Origin: Symbiodinium natans
Taxonomy: Eukaryota; Sar; Dinophyceae; Suessiales; Symbiodiniaceae
Length of the DNA stretch: 64,000 nt
Direction of reading: 5' to 3'
NCBI GenBank assembly: GCA_905221605.1
Contig: CAJNDS010002791.1
Coordinates: 1-64,000 of the forward strand
Shown here: positions 30,297 to 40,013 of the stretch, in pieces
Position numbering within the stretch: position 1 is the first letter of the stretch
Layout of the letters: every line of letters starts with the position of its first letter
Made by a program: the position numbers and the translations under genes
The notes under the pieces: model-generated
Databases searched by the model: none
Told to the model about the DNA's origin: nothing
Seen by the model: only the letters and a program-made list of their open reading frames with translations

Positions 30297-30450
30297 GATA
30301 GTTACATCGTCCCTTAGCATGGGCCCTTACCCATGGGCCCATTCTTCAGAGCCCTGTAAAGGAGGTAAGGGGCCATATGCAGGGACCACATAACCCCAAA
30401 CCCCAAACCCCAAACCCTAAACCCTAAACCCTGTTCAGGGACCGTGTAAC
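30297..30450 (+). mobile_element. Family E element split by a CCCTAAA array
   Basis: ATAGTTACATCGTCCCTTAG left arm. The right arm CAGGGACCACATAAC (30380-30394) is repeated as CAGGGACCGTGTAAC (30436-30450), with a CCCCAAA/CCCTAAA array between. Twelve of 15 bases match. Reads as an array inserted with duplication of its target. Confidence 0.6.
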
Positions 30451-30472
30451 GGGCCTTAGACACGAAGCCCAG

Positions 30473-30528
30473 AGAACCAGGAGGCCCTGGCGGGCTTGTG
30501 TGCAGGAGAGTGCTTAAAGAAACTGCAA
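30473..30528 (+). CDS. internal exon (model 7)
   Basis: Acceptor cgaagcccag; reads NQEALAGLCAGECLKKLQ; donor GTCTCT. Helical with two cysteines. Confidence 0.6.
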
Positions 30529-30694
30529 GTCTCTAAACCCTCTAGGCCCTGAAAGCTCTCAGTTGGGGGTTTAGGGTTTTAGGGTTTAGGGTTTAGGGTC
30601 TCGGGTCTAGGGTTTAGGGTTTAGGGTTTAGGGTGTAGGGTTTAGGGTTTAGGGTTTAGGGCTTATAGGGTTTAGGATTTAGGGTTTAGGGCAG

Positions 30695-30759
30695 TGTTGC
30701 CGATTCAGCTGGCGCAGGGCAAGATTCGCAGACAGCTGCTGCCGCAGCCTCGGCTTGAA
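30695..30759 (+). CDS. internal exon (model 7)
   Basis: Acceptor tagggcag at the end of a TTTAGGG array; reads LPIQLAQGKIRRQLLPQPRL E; donor GTTCGG. Requires phase 1 in. Confidence 0.55.
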
Positions 30760-30935
30760 GTTCGGCTTCTGCCTACCCTAAACCCCACACCCTAAACCCT
30801 AAATCCCAAACCCTAAATCCTAAACTTTAAACCCTAAACCCTAGCCCTAAACCCTAAACCCTTAAACCCTAAACCCTAAACCCCACATCCTTGGACCCTG
30901 AATGCCAAACCTTTGGAGAAACTGAGGAGGTGCAG

Positions 30936-30972
30936 GGAGGGGAATTGGGGTCTGGGGTTGAAGCGCTACAAC
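30936..30972 (+). CDS. 37-nt exon (model 7)
   Basis: Acceptor gaggtgcag; reads GGELGSGVEALQ plus one base; donor GTTTAGGG. Confidence 0.5.
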
Positions 30973-31484
30973 GTTTAGGGCTACAGAGCTCCAAGGATGT
31001 AGGGTTTAGGGTTTCGGGCTAGGGTTTAGGGTTTAGGTTAAGGGTTTAGGATTTAGGGTTTGGGGGTTTAGCTCCATGTAGGGCCCTGTTGGAACAGCCA
31101 GCCCTGCGGGTGGGGTCCGTTGGGTGTGTGGAGCTTCCTCTGTTGTTTGGGTGTGCCGGGTGCGGTAGTATTCTGGGTTTAGGGTTTGGGGATTGTTGTT
31201 TGGGGTTTGGGGGTTGGGGAAAAGACAGAACATCCTAGTTTGAGGGGCACGTGAGTTGGTGTCCGGCTCCTGTGAGCCGAAACCCTGCAGGGTTGCAGGT
31301 TTAGGGTTTAGGGCCCTTGACCAACAAATCCAAATCCAAAAAGCTATACTTCGTAGGAGGGGCATCAGGGAATCAGAAGGGTCGTGTGTTTTCAGTCTGG
31401 CTTCGAAAACATTAAACCCTAAACCCTAAACCCTAGTTTCTGACCGAGGGGCTTTATCTCCACCGATGCTGGGGTTCTTGTCAG

Positions 31485-31528
31485 GAACGAGTAGTTGCTA
31501 TGTTCTGGACGCGCTTGCAGTGGATTTG
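31485..31528 (+). CDS. internal exon (model 7)
   Basis: Acceptor ttcttgtcag; reads ERVVAMFWTRLQWI plus TG; donor GTTAGGG. Phase 2 out fits 31704. Confidence 0.65.
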
Positions 31529-31703
31529 GTTAGGGTCTAGGGTTTAGGGTCTAGGGTTTAGGGTTTAGGGTTTAGGGTTTAGGTTTAGGATTCAGGCTTT
31601 AGGGTTTATGGCCCGTAAACACTCAGCTCTGACCCCCCAAGACCCTAAACCCTAAACCCTAAACCCTAAACCCTCAACCCTAAGCTTCACGTCACCTTGG
31701 CAG

Positions 31704-31754
31704 CTTCCGTGATCCGAGCTGCTGGATAGCTGGGCATTGCATCTATTTGGCGGG
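31704..31754 (+). CDS. internal exon (model 7)
   Basis: Acceptor ccttggcag; reads (C)FRDPSCWIAGHCIYLA plus GG; donor GTTTCGGG. With the previous exon gives LQWIWCFRDPSCWIAG, Cys/Trp-rich. Confidence 0.65.
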
Positions 31755-31912
31755 GTTTCGGGTTCGGGGTTCAGGGTTTAGGGTTTAGGGATTGGGGTTT
31801 AGGGTTTAGGGATTGGGGTTTAGGGTTTTGGGGTTTAGGGTTTAGGATTTTGGGCTTAGGGTTTGGGATTTAGGGTTTAGGGTTTTGGGGGTTTATGTCG
31901 ATCAAACCATAG

Positions 31913-31941
31913 GGACGCGGAGGGCTTCTGTGGCTTTGAAG
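31913..31941 (+). CDS. 29-nt exon before a GAAGC repeat (model 7)
   Basis: Acceptor aaccatag; phase 2 in gives DAEGFCGFE plus G. GAAGC at 31938-31942 recurs at 32112-32116; joining at this repeat yields GFCGFEAQISLGMDGS without frame loss. No GT/GC/GA-AG boundary fits the join, see findings. Confidence 0.5.
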
Positions 31942-32115
31942 CGCCCTAACCTTACACCCACATCCGAGGGCTTTGGGCTTGGGGTCTCAATCCCCGAGTG
32001 TTCTTCTCTAAACCCTAAACCCCAAGGCCCCTCCCCCCTAGGGCTTCGGGGGAAAGGTTGAGGGTTCACTAAACCCTAAACCCCCCCCCCCCCCCCGCAA
32101 TCCGGAACATCGAAG

Positions 32116-32222
32116 CCCAAATCAGCCTCGGCATGGATGGGTCGCCCAGCATGCGGCGCGCCCCGCAACGCCCCGGGCGCCTGGGCGGCTTTGGGGGCCT
32201 AGAGAGCCGCAACTACTCACAG
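32116..32222 (+). CDS. internal exon (model 7)
   Basis: Reads QISLGMDGSPSMRRAPQRP GRLGGFGGLESRNYSQ; donor GTTTAGGG. Arg/Gly-rich. A C run and CCCTAAA precede it. An acceptor AG also exists at 32124. Confidence 0.65.
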
Positions 32223-32289
32223 GTTTAGGGTTTAGGGTTTGGGGTTTAGGGTTTAGGGTTTAGGGTTTGGGGTTTAGGGTTTAGGGTTT

Positions 32290-32369
32290 CAGTCCTTAAT
32301 AGAGATTTTCGTACCCCCTATTGTAATCCATATTTAAGAAGCTGTTCGTATGAGGGGGGAACATCCCAA
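32290..32369 (+). mobile_element. Family A element, left end replaced
   Basis: CAGTCCTTAATAGAGATT ... GGGGGGAACATCCCAAG. The outer left arm is absent and a TTTAGGG array abuts the remaining arm. Confidence 0.6.
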
Positions 32370-32382
32370 GTTTACGGTTTAG

Positions 32383-32486
32383 GGTGGCCTAGATAACCGC
32401 AACTGCACCGATGATCGTGTAGCCTTCTGTTCCTCTACCGTCTCCTCGGCGAGCCCCTTGGCATCCCTTTGCCCCGAAAACCATCG
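32383..32486 (+). CDS. internal exon (model 7), repeats part of previous exon
   Basis: The acceptor is the AG of a TTTAGGG unit; reads GGLDNRNCTDDRVAFCSSTV SSASPLASLCPENH; donor GTATTTG. Its start GGCCTAGATAACCGCAACT is similar to the end of the previous exon (GGCCTAGAGAGCCGCAACT), giving GGLESRNYSQ-GGLDNRNCTD. Confidence 0.6.
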
Positions 32487-33065
32487 GTATTTGACTCCCT
32501 GCCCTAAACCCAAACTTGCTAAACCCTGAACCCGAAACCCTACACCCCAAACCCCAAACCCTAAACCCTAAATGAACCCCAAAACCTAAACCCTAAACCC
32601 CAAACCCCAAACCCTAAACCCTAACCCTAAACTCTAAACCCTAAACCCTAGACCCTAGACCCTAAACCCTGAACCCCAAACCCCAAACCCTGAACCCCAA
32701 ACCCCAAACCCCAAACCCCAAACCCTAAACCCTAAACCCTAAACCCTAAACCTTCTTTCAAAAGCCTCAGCCTGGTCTTTCGAGTTGTCCAGCAGGGCTT
32801 CATGGTTCAACACCGCTATGAGGGGGTTCATGTATACTGCTCTGAAAGGCTGGGATTCAGGGTTTAAGGTTTAGGGTTTAGAGTTGGGGTTTAAGGAGCT
32901 TTTGAGCAAACCCTGACAAGTCCCAAAGCCCTCCACCGTGGACACCCTTCCACTTAAACTCCTCAATCCCGAAACCCATGCATCCTAAACCCTAAAAACC
33001 CTAAACACTTTAAAGACTCGAAAACTCCACGAACCCTAAGAATCCTAAACCTACGTCTTTGTAAG

Positions 33066-33149
33066 GCGCAAGCTCGGCACGGCGCGAGGGGGTCTCCTCT
33101 TGGGCGGTCTCTTCGTGAGGGCCGCTTCAGGCTGGCTTTGGGGTCTAGG
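33066..33149 (+). CDS. internal exon, hydrophobic in phase (model 7)
   Basis: Acceptor ctttgtaag; phase 2 in gives RKLGTARGGLLLGGLFVRAA SGWLWGL, a possible short membrane segment; donor GTTTAGGG. A second frame is open. Confidence 0.5.
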
Positions 33150-33505
33150 GTTTAGGGTTTAGGGAACCCTAAACCCCAGCCCTAAATTCTTAACCCAACA
33201 CCCCAAAAAGCTTAGGGTTTCGTGCGTTAGAGGGCTTTAGGGATCTGTTCTCTTTGGTAACCTCAAGAGCCCCCTCTTTAAGCGCGCAACCAGGCCAAAC
33301 CTTTCTATTCCTTAGGTCACCGCGGGCTATCGGCCAGAGGCCTAAACCCTGTAGGCCTGGGTCTCGGGGTTAGGGTTTAGGGTTTAGGGTTTAGGGTTTA
33401 GGGTTTAGGTTTTGGGGTTCATTTAGGGTTTAGGGTTTAGGGTTTAGGGTTTAGGGTTTAGCTTTTGAGGCTTAGGGTTTAGGGCTTAGGGCAAGCTTCC
33501 TGCAG

Positions 33506-33571
33506 CCAGAAAAGGCAGAAATGATGGCACTGGCGCGTTCGCCAGCAGCCTGGTGGCTGGGCATTCAGGGG
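33506..33571 (+). CDS. internal exon
   Basis: Acceptor cttcctgcag; 22 codons PEKAEMMALARSPAAWWLGI QG; donor GTTTAGGG, or a GC donor at 33561-33562. Confidence 0.6.
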
Positions 33572-33593
33572 GTTTAGGGTTTAGGGTTTAGGG

Positions 33594-33637
33594 TCCAGGG
33601 TCTAGGGTCTAGGGTCTAGGGTCTAGGGTCTAGGGCT
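33594..33637. repeat. TCTAGGG variant array
   Basis: Six units of GGGTCTA, a homogenised single-base variant of the telomere unit, following normal units. Confidence 0.85.
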
Positions 33638-33954
33638 TTACGGTTGAGGGTTCTAGGGTGTAGGGTTTCAGGTTCAAGGTTTATGGGCTTCAGGGTCGGC
33701 AGTAGGGGTCGGAATTCTGTTTTGGGATTTTGGGGTTCGGGGTTTTAAGGCAAGATGCTTTCCCGACGCCCCGCGGTTCAAAGCCCTCTAAACCCCAAGC
33801 GCAGCTCCCTAAACCCCAAACCATAAACCCGAAACCCTAAACCCTAGCCCTAAACCCTAAACCCTAAACCCTAAACCCGAAGTTAACGCCTCAAGCCCAT
33901 AGCTGGGATCCCAGGAACTGTAGCATTAAACAGGGCTCCCTTTTGTTCCGTCAG

Positions 33955-34040
33955 CCCTGAGCAGTTTGAAAAAGGGAGCCTCGCACCTGAAACAGGAAAA
34001 AATCAAAAGGGTCACTGGGAGATATTGCCCAAACTCAAGG
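33955..34040 (+). CDS. internal exon, two consistent frames
   Basis: Acceptor gttccgtcag. Frame X: PEQFEKGSLAPETGKNQKG HWEILPKLK. Frame Y: LSSLKKGASHLKQEKIKRV TGRYCPNS. Both stay open through 34137-34201 and 34576-34614. Donor GTTTAGGG. Confidence 0.55.
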
Positions 34041-34136
34041 GTTTAGGGTTTAGGGTTAGGGTTTAGGGTTTAGGGTTTAGGGTTTAGGGTTTAGGGTTTA
34101 GGGTTTAGGGTTTAGGGTTTCGAGTTGAAGTTTCAG

Positions 34137-34201
34137 ACCGATTCCAGGAAGGCGCCTCGGATGCTAGAGTGCCGCGCCACCGGCAAGATACGGATATCGT
34201 G
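34137..34201 (+). CDS. internal exon
   Basis: Acceptor agtttcag. Frame X: (D)RFQEGASDARVPRHRQDT DIV. Frame Y: TDSRKAPRMLECRATGKIR. Donor GTTTACG coincides with the first bases of a family H element. Confidence 0.55.
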
Positions 34202-34202
34202 G

Positions 34203-34312
34203 TTTACGAAAATAGGGGACCATTGAAACATGGACCCCAAAATAGTAGGATTCCCTTATATCAAGGACCCCAAGAAGGTACTGTACCCCTAATTTCGGAA
34301 AACCCCCCATAG
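34203..34312 (+). mobile_element. Family H element
   Basis: Starts right at the donor of the exon ending 34201 (GTTTACGAAAATAGGGGACC) and ends near TTTCGGAAAACCCCC. Inverse orientation relative to 7468-7580. Its end supplying the donor is what an introner would do. Confidence 0.6.
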
Positions 34313-34575
34313 CTTTGAGGCTTTAAGCTCACAGTTCCAGTCTTTTGAGCTCAAAGCCCATGCCACCGAAGGCTTTTGGGGTAGTTTGAGCTTGAGGGCA
34401 TGTGCGTAACGCCATACCACGAATGCGAGCCCCGTAGTCTGTAGGTAAGAAGTCCTACATATTATGGGTTTAGGGTTTAGGGTTTTGGGTTTTGGGTTTA
34501 GGGTTTAGGGTTTAGGTTATTATTAAGACACCGAGATCTGACGAGGTGACTTCGTGCCCTCATTTCCGGCTGCAG

Positions 34576-34614
34576 CGTTTGCCCACAAGGACACTCCACT
34601 ACAAGCCTAATCGA
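34576..34614 (+). CDS. internal exon
   Basis: Acceptor ccggctgcag; frame X reads RLPTRTLHYKPNR; donor GTTTAGG. Phase agrees with 34137-34201. Confidence 0.55.
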
Positions 34615-34861
34615 GTTTAGGACCCATAGTCTATATAGTGCTTAACCCGTAGGCTCAAAATAGCCCAAAAGCCTTCTGTAAGAAGACCATTGGGCCCAAA
34701 TATCCTAAAGTAAGAGCCCTTCGAGCCTTGGGGTAAGGGTTTAGGGTTCAGCGGTTGTCGCGAACAAAGAATCAACACGTGCACCTCACCTCTCTGTCAT
34801 CAGGGCGTAGGGTTTAGGAACCCTGGCCTCTAAACTCAATAATGATGAGCTCTCGTGCTAT

Positions 34862-34975
34862 TTGTCTCTCCCTTCCTCCTCTCGCTCTCTTGCTCTCTCT
34901 CTCTCTCTCTCGCTCGCCCTCGCTCTCACTCTCGCGCTCTCTCTCTCTCTCTCTTTCCCTCTCCCTCCTGCTTCC
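34862..34975. repeat. CT microsatellite
   Basis: CTCT runs with CTCG interruptions. Ser/Leu and Arg/Glu readings on either strand are artefacts of it. Confidence 0.9.
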
Positions 34976-35306
34976 GCCGTTGCTCTTTTTTTCTACACCG
35001 TTGCTTCCTCGGTTGAGGAGTTTAGTGAGCCCAGACGTACCCTGAGGGTCTGCTCGTAGTGTGCTACTCTGCAACATCCTCAAACCCAGAGTATAATATG
35101 AAGGGCTTAGGGTTCAGAGTGTAAGATTCAGGGTCCTGGTAGACCAGTGGTTACTGGGTTAGGGCTTTTCTGCTATACAACCTCATGCAAACTTGCTTGT
35201 TGGCTTTGCCACCAAGTCCACACTAGCTCCCTGTAAGATCTATACAAGCCGAATCGCCTAAACCCCAAACACGACAAAAGCCGACGTGTTTCTAAATGGT
35301 CCCTTT

Positions 35307-35420
35307 GCTACCCTGAGGGTCCCTGTGCTATGTAGTAGACACCGGGGCCCTGAAGACTGAGGAGCCCCGTTGGAAGCCCTGTAAGGCCCAAGTATGTGCT
35401 CCATATAATCTAGGCGCTAA
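35307..35420 (+). mobile_element. Family D element, diverged
   Basis: CCCTGAGGGTCCCTGTGCTA ... GGCCCAAGTATGTGCTCC. Weakly conserved arms of D. Confidence 0.45.
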
Positions 35421-35435
35421 GGGCAAACCATAACA

Positions 35436-35820
35436 TTCTCTCAGACACCTCTTAAATTGTAAACCCCAAAAAACCCCAAGACCCAAACCCAAGACCGTAG
35501 ACCCTAAACCCAAACCCGGAATAAACACTCTTTGATAGTCACGCACCTCCTGAACCCAAAACCCTAAAACTCAAGACCCTAGACCCTAAACCCTAACTCG
35601 AAATAAGCACTCTTTGATAGTCAGACACCTCTTAAACCCTAAACCCTAAAACCCGAGACCCTAAACCCTAACCCGAAACAAGCGCTCTTTGATAGTCAGA
35701 CACCTCTTAAACCCTAAAACCCAAGACCCAAGTCCCTAAACCCTAATCGGATTCCACTTCATCTGATCTGACCTAAACCCTAATCCCGAATAAACTCTTT
35801 GATAGTAAGGTGTCAAGCCC
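35436..35820. repeat. 78-bp tandem repeat, about four copies
   Basis: Units contain CTCTTTGATAGTCAGACACC and a stretch of CCCTAAA-type bases; copies near 35527, 35608, 35689 and 35795, with decreasing similarity. Confidence 0.75.
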
Positions 35821-35849
35821 AGTCCCGAATCCTAAGAAAGGACTCGCAG

Positions 35850-35895
35850 AGGCCGTCGGCGAGCGTGGGAAGGACCCTTCGCGGGCTTTTGAGGG
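35850..35895 (+). CDS. candidate internal exon
   Basis: Acceptor gactcgcag; reads AVGERGKDPSRAFE (or RPSASVGRTLRGLL); donor GTTAGGG. The stretch 35896-36716 shows no supported exon. Confidence 0.45.
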
Positions 35896-36716
35896 GTTAG
35901 GGTTTAGGGTTTAGGGCTAGGGTTTAGGGTTTAGGGCAAACCCTGAAACCCAAGATGCTCGGTTTGGGGTCTGTAAGCCCTAACCCCCCAAAAGCTGCAA
36001 ACCAAAAAAAACCTGAAACATCCCCTAAACCCTGAACCACAAACCACTAAACCCATAGGCCTTCTGTTCCCAGTGCATATCGCTAATCCATAAACTTCGG
36101 AAGCACCTCCTCTTGTACTCGTGCATTATCATAGTGTTGTCGTAATTCTGTGGGGTTAGATCATTATACGATTGTATACGTGTCGTTGTGTGACATGATT
36201 ATACACCCCCACTCACATAGATGGGTTAAGTGTACTTACGGGCCAGTCAAGCTTGGTCTATATACAGATGCCCCTGGCCCTTAACCCTAATCCTCTATAC
36301 CCCATGCGAGAAATCCGAAACCCAACCCTTGAGAAATCCCCACTCTGTTTCACCAAAGATGCTGTTGGCCTTTGCTTGGCGATTTATGGCTTAGGGTTTG
36401 GGTCACGTAGCTCTGCGAGCACAGCCCGGTTGCAATCTAGATATCTTGGTTTAGGGCGTGGGTTTAGGGGCGTAAGGAGTGCGACAACTTGCAGCCCAGA
36501 GTAGTAGCACCGCGCAAGGTGAACCCAGACTCGCCCCCATATTGACCTATTGGGAACTATGAATACACCTCACCTGTCCTGGAAGGGTTCAGGGGGCTGA
36601 GGGCTTTTTGGGCTTTAGAGGGTTTTTTAGGGTCGTGAAGGGTCGAGGGGTTAGATTTCCGTTAAGAACCCAGAGCCTGCTTTCGTGAAAGTTGTATACG
36701 ATTCCTAGGAGGGCCT

Positions 36717-36810
36717 CTAGGACCCGGAGTAGGCCCTTTTTGCCTTGTTTCAGGGTTCAGGCTCCCTTACAAGCGCCTTGAAACTTAAAAGGGAACCCTT
36801 TCTATTCCCT
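36717..36810 (+). mobile_element. Family C element, right end lost
   Basis: CTAGGACCCGGAGTAGGCCC left arm and AAAGGGAACCCTTTCTATTC; the last part is replaced by CCCTAAA units. Confidence 0.6.
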
Positions 36811-36869
36811 AAACCCTAAACCCCAAACCCCAAGTACCCCAAACCCTAGGGGTTGTTCTCACCTACAAG

Positions 36870-36937
36870 GCGTAGATCTTGCTGAGGAGCTGGCCCAATG
36901 GAGTTGGCCGCTGGCTCGCTTGCCGCTGCTGTGGCAG
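36870..36937 (+). CDS. internal exon
   Basis: Acceptor acctacaag; reads VDLAEELAQWSWPLARLPL LWQ; donor GTGCTG. Helical with Trp and Leu. Confidence 0.6.
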
Positions 36938-37376
36938 GTGCTGCAGAGTGCACCCCACACCCCCACCCACGAAATGAACCCTAAAAGTGGTGTCATAAAC
37001 CCTATACTACTATAAATCCTATTATGGTATCTGGACCAGAAGCCCTTTTAAGGTTGGTCGCCAAGGAAATCCTATGGCGCAGAACCCCCGCACCAGCCCC
37101 CAAACGAAGCAAAAAAAACCCTGAGCCCTAAACCTTGCAACTCAGCCCCCCCAAGGCCAAGAACCTGCCCCCGGGGAAAGCCCTTCAGTTCAGGATGGCG
37201 GGTGCTTGTGGGGCAAAGGGTGGAGGGCTGCAAGACTCTCCAAACTGCGGACTCCAACTCTAGGCAAGTGTGACAATAGGATGCCAGTTCCCCTAAGCCC
37301 TACACCCTGCACCCTAAACCCTCAACCCTAAACCTTAAACCCCAGTTTCCTGGCAGGGTTCGGATGCCTTGCACAC

Positions 37377-37482
37377 TAGGTAGGCCTTTGTGATATTTAT
37401 CTTTGCCCTTTTGGGGGCTTAAGCGGCTTAAGAGGATCATACTCAGGAATATCAGAGAGGTCTTTCAGGGCCATCCTGGTAC
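37377..37482 (+). mobile_element. Family J element, copy 2
   Basis: GGTAGGCCTTTGTGATATT ... GAGGATCATACTCAGGAAT ... CAGGGCCATCCTGG. Confidence 0.6.
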
Positions 37483-37694
37483 ACTTACAAAACCCAAAGA
37501 AGCGACCCTAAGCCCTAAGCCCGAAACCCTGAGCTCGAAAACAAACCTGCTAAACCAACCCTTCATCCCGACCTGTTCAGGTTTTAAGGCTTGGGAGGCC
37601 CACCCTAAACCCTAAACCCTAAACCCTAAACCCTGAACCCTAAACCCTAAACCCTAAACCCTAAACCCTAAACCATAGCCCCCTGAACTCTTAG

Positions 37695-37784
37695 GGAGTT
37701 GCTTGCCCAATATTGGAGCCACAGGCTGGACCGCGTACGCCTCCCGGCGGCACCGCCTTTGAGGATTCCAAGCGCGGGATGAGG
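37695..37784 (+). CDS. internal exon
   Basis: Acceptor gaactcttag; 30 codons GVACPILEPQAGPRTPPGG TAFEDSKRGMR; donor GTTCAT. Confidence 0.6.
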
Positions 37785-37828
37785 GTTCATAGTTGCCCTT
37801 GTAATGTAAGCCCGTTAAGCCAAGAAAG

Positions 37829-37916
37829 GGTTTAGGGTTTAGGGTTTAGGGTTTAGGGTTTAGGGTTTAGGGTTTAGGGTTTAGGGTTTAGGGTTTAGGG
37901 TTTAGGGTTTAGGGTT
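37829..37916. repeat. TTTAGGG array, 12 units
   Basis: Perfect G-rich array about 45 bases after the donor at 37785. Confidence 0.9.
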
Positions 37917-38082
37917 TTCCTATGTTACTCTTAGGGGGTCTGAGCTCTGCAGCCCTCAACCCTGAGCCCTAAACCCTAAACCTCTGAAAATTAAGCCCTA
38001 AACCTGTAGCCCTAAACCCTAAACCTCTGAACCCTCGAGCCCTCCGCCTGCCAAGGACTTGGCTTTGCGGCGGTCGCTTCAG

Positions 38083-38135
38083 AAGCCGTGTCTTGGCATC
38101 TCTCAGCTGTCCTTAAGGATTTCCCCCAGTTCTAA
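38083..38135 (+). CDS. candidate exon
   Basis: Acceptor gcggtcgcttcag; reads AVSWHLSAVLKDFPQF then TAA, or KPCLGISQLSLRISPS up to GTAGAG. Confidence 0.45.
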
Positions 38136-38235
38136 GTAGAGTTGGGGTTTAGGGTTTAGGGCTTAGGGTTTAGGAGGGTTTAGGGTTTAGGGCTTTTAGG
38201 CTTTAGGGTTTAGGGTTTAGCGCTTCACCTCTTAG

Positions 38236-38322
38236 CTACAAGTCGAGTCGTCAGGGCCAAAGTGCTCCATGATGATAGTTGGTGATGATGGGGGCCTCCC
38301 CATAAGCTTCTCTGTTTGTTAG
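38236..38322 (+). CDS. candidate terminal exon
   Basis: Acceptor cacctcttag; reads LQVESSGPKCSMMIVGDDGG LPISFSVC then TAG. The stop overlaps GTTAGG, so an internal exon is possible. Confidence 0.5.
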   Translation, partial: LQVESSGPKCSMMIVGDDGGLPISFSVC

Positions 38323-38716
38323 GTCCCCGCCCGAATCGTGCCAGAATCCGGACGCAGTATCATCTAGTTGTCTGGGCTCACCCAAGACAAGAAACCCACA
38401 TGAGCAGATGAAAGCAGTGGTGCGGCTTGGAGCTTAGGGCTTAGGCTTCCTTCCTTTCCTCAAATGGCTCTGAAGCTTTGTCCCTTGGGCTGAAAAAGGG
38501 TACCTAAGAGGATACTACCACTTTAAAAGAAAGCTCCCAAGTCTCGAGGTCTTCTATGGCCAAGTTGATTGTGAGCGTTTCTTAGCAAGAGGGTGTTTAG
38601 AGTTGTGAAATAGGTTGTGAGGGCTTGAGGGCTGAGATTTTGGGTTTAACCCTAAACCCTAAACCCTAAACCCTAAACCCTAAGCCCTAAGCCCTAAACC
38701 CCTTTGGGCCCTAGAG

Positions 38717-38773
38717 GTACCTAGAGATGCGGGTGGTGGATGCGGCCCTCAACGGCAAGGCCCTGGGCTTAGG
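38717..38773 (+). CDS. internal exon
   Basis: Acceptor ccctagag; reads YLEMRVVDAALNGKALGL; donor GTAGGG. Confidence 0.55.
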
Positions 38774-38838
38774 GTAGGGTTTGGGGTTTGGGGTTTAGGG
38801 TTTAGGGCCAGGGTTTAAGGTCTTGGAGTGTCGGACAG

Positions 38839-38870
38839 CTGCAACAATGCCCTGGCTTCCTTTGAGGGAG
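38839..38870 (+). CDS. 32-nt exon
   Basis: Acceptor tcggacag; reads CNNALASFEG; donor GTTGAGGG. Confidence 0.4.
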
Positions 38871-38981
38871 GTTGAGGGTTTAGGGCTTAGGGGTATGGGG
38901 TTTGGGGTTTAGGGTTTAGGGTTTAGGGCTAGGGTTTAGGGTTTAGGGTTTAGGGTTTAGGGTTTAGGGTTTAGGATACAG

Positions 38982-39109
38982 CAACGCGGAGCCCGGGTGT
39001 TCGGACGCAGGATCTCTCCGAGCGTGTGGCGGCCCTTTTGGAGGCGACCTCCTCAGCGCCCGCGGCGGAGGCGACCCGGAGGTGGTTGAGAGGGCCTCTT
39101 CCTCCATAG
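38982..39109 (+). CDS. candidate exon
   Basis: Acceptor ggatacag; reads TRSPGVRTQDLSERVAALL EATSSAPAAEATRRW... to TAG. A second frame NAEPGCSDAGSLRACGG is open to a donor. GC-rich. Confidence 0.45.
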
Positions 39110-39463
39110 GATCTAGGGTTTAGGGTTTAGGGGTTTAGGGTTTAGGGTTTGGCTTTGGGGTTTAGGGTTCAGGGTTCAGGGTTTTCCGATTTCAGGGTTT
39201 GGTGTGTTTAGGGGTTTGGGTTTTCTGGGCTTGGGGTTCAGGGTTCAATTTAGGCTCAGTGTTAGGGTTCAGTGTTCAGGGTTTTAGGCTCTATAGGGGT
39301 GAGGTCCCCAGAACGAAGTCCACGAGGGTTCGGGGACATCGTGGGGCTTCGAGGGAAAAGGGTTTCGGGTTTGGGGCTTGTGGTCGATAATTGGGGTTTA
39401 GGGTTTGGGGTTCAGGGCTTAGGGTTTAGGGCTGAGGGTTTTTGACGAGGTGTTCGTCTTCAG

Positions 39464-39502
39464 GTTTGTTTCTCGCCTGAAGGAACACCCGCTCTTTGGC
39501 AG
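39464..39502 (+). CDS. 39-nt exon
   Basis: Acceptor cgtcttcag; reads FVSRLKEHPLFG plus AG; donor GTTGGT. Phase 2 out fits 39572. Confidence 0.55.
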
Positions 39503-39571
39503 GTTGGTTAAGAAGGGAGAACCCTAAACCCTAAACCCCAAACCTGGAAAACCCTGAAGTTTAAACCGCAG

Positions 39572-39610
39572 AGCAGTCGGTTTTTTGGGGCCAGGCCGCC
39601 ATAAGCTGAG
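39572..39610 (+). CDS. 39-nt exon
   Basis: Acceptor aaaccgcag; reads (R)AVGFLGPGRHKL plus AG; donor GTGGGA. In phase with neighbours. Confidence 0.55.
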
Positions 39611-39730
39611 GTGGGACCCTAAACCCTACGCCCGAAACCCTAAACTTTGGGAACTGGAGTGTTCCCTGAACCCTAAACCAACCCTAAACCCTAACCCTAA
39701 ACCCTAAACCCTAAACCCCAAGCGTTTCAG

Positions 39731-39804
39731 GACACCTCCGCTGCTTGGCAGCGACTCTGCGGATCGCCAAAGTCGGCCGTTGCGTGGGCGTCTCTCGGCC
39801 TGGG
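39731..39804 (+). CDS. internal exon
   Basis: Acceptor gcgtttcag; reads (R)TPPLLGSDSADRQSRPLR GRLSAW; donor GTTGATG. Fourth-exon phase agrees. Confidence 0.55.
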
Positions 39805-39939
39805 GTTGATGTGGAGTCAGTTGGCCTATACCCTAAACCCTAAACCCTAAACCCTGAACCCTAAACCCGAAACCCGAAACCCTAAACCCTAAACTTTAAA
39901 CCCCAAACCCTAAACCCTAAACCCTAGCGCCAGCATACA

Positions 39940-39999
39940 GATATCCGAGATCACCCAGAAAGAAATTCATGGTTTCTACGGCCCGACCCAACACCAGCC
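39940..39999 (+). CDS. internal exon
   Basis: Acceptor gcatacag; phase 1 in gives DIRDHPERNSWFLRPDPTPA; donor GTGTCAG. Followed within 15 bases by family D copy D2. Confidence 0.55.
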
Positions 40000-40013
40000 G
40001 GTGTCAGATTTAG

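Noticed and set aside
34814-35083. Arg/Glu- or Ser/Leu-rich frames
   Set aside because: Translation of a CT microsatellite.
35436-35820. CRISPR array
   Set aside because: Tandem 78-bp units with decaying similarity, no unique spacers; the genome is eukaryotic.
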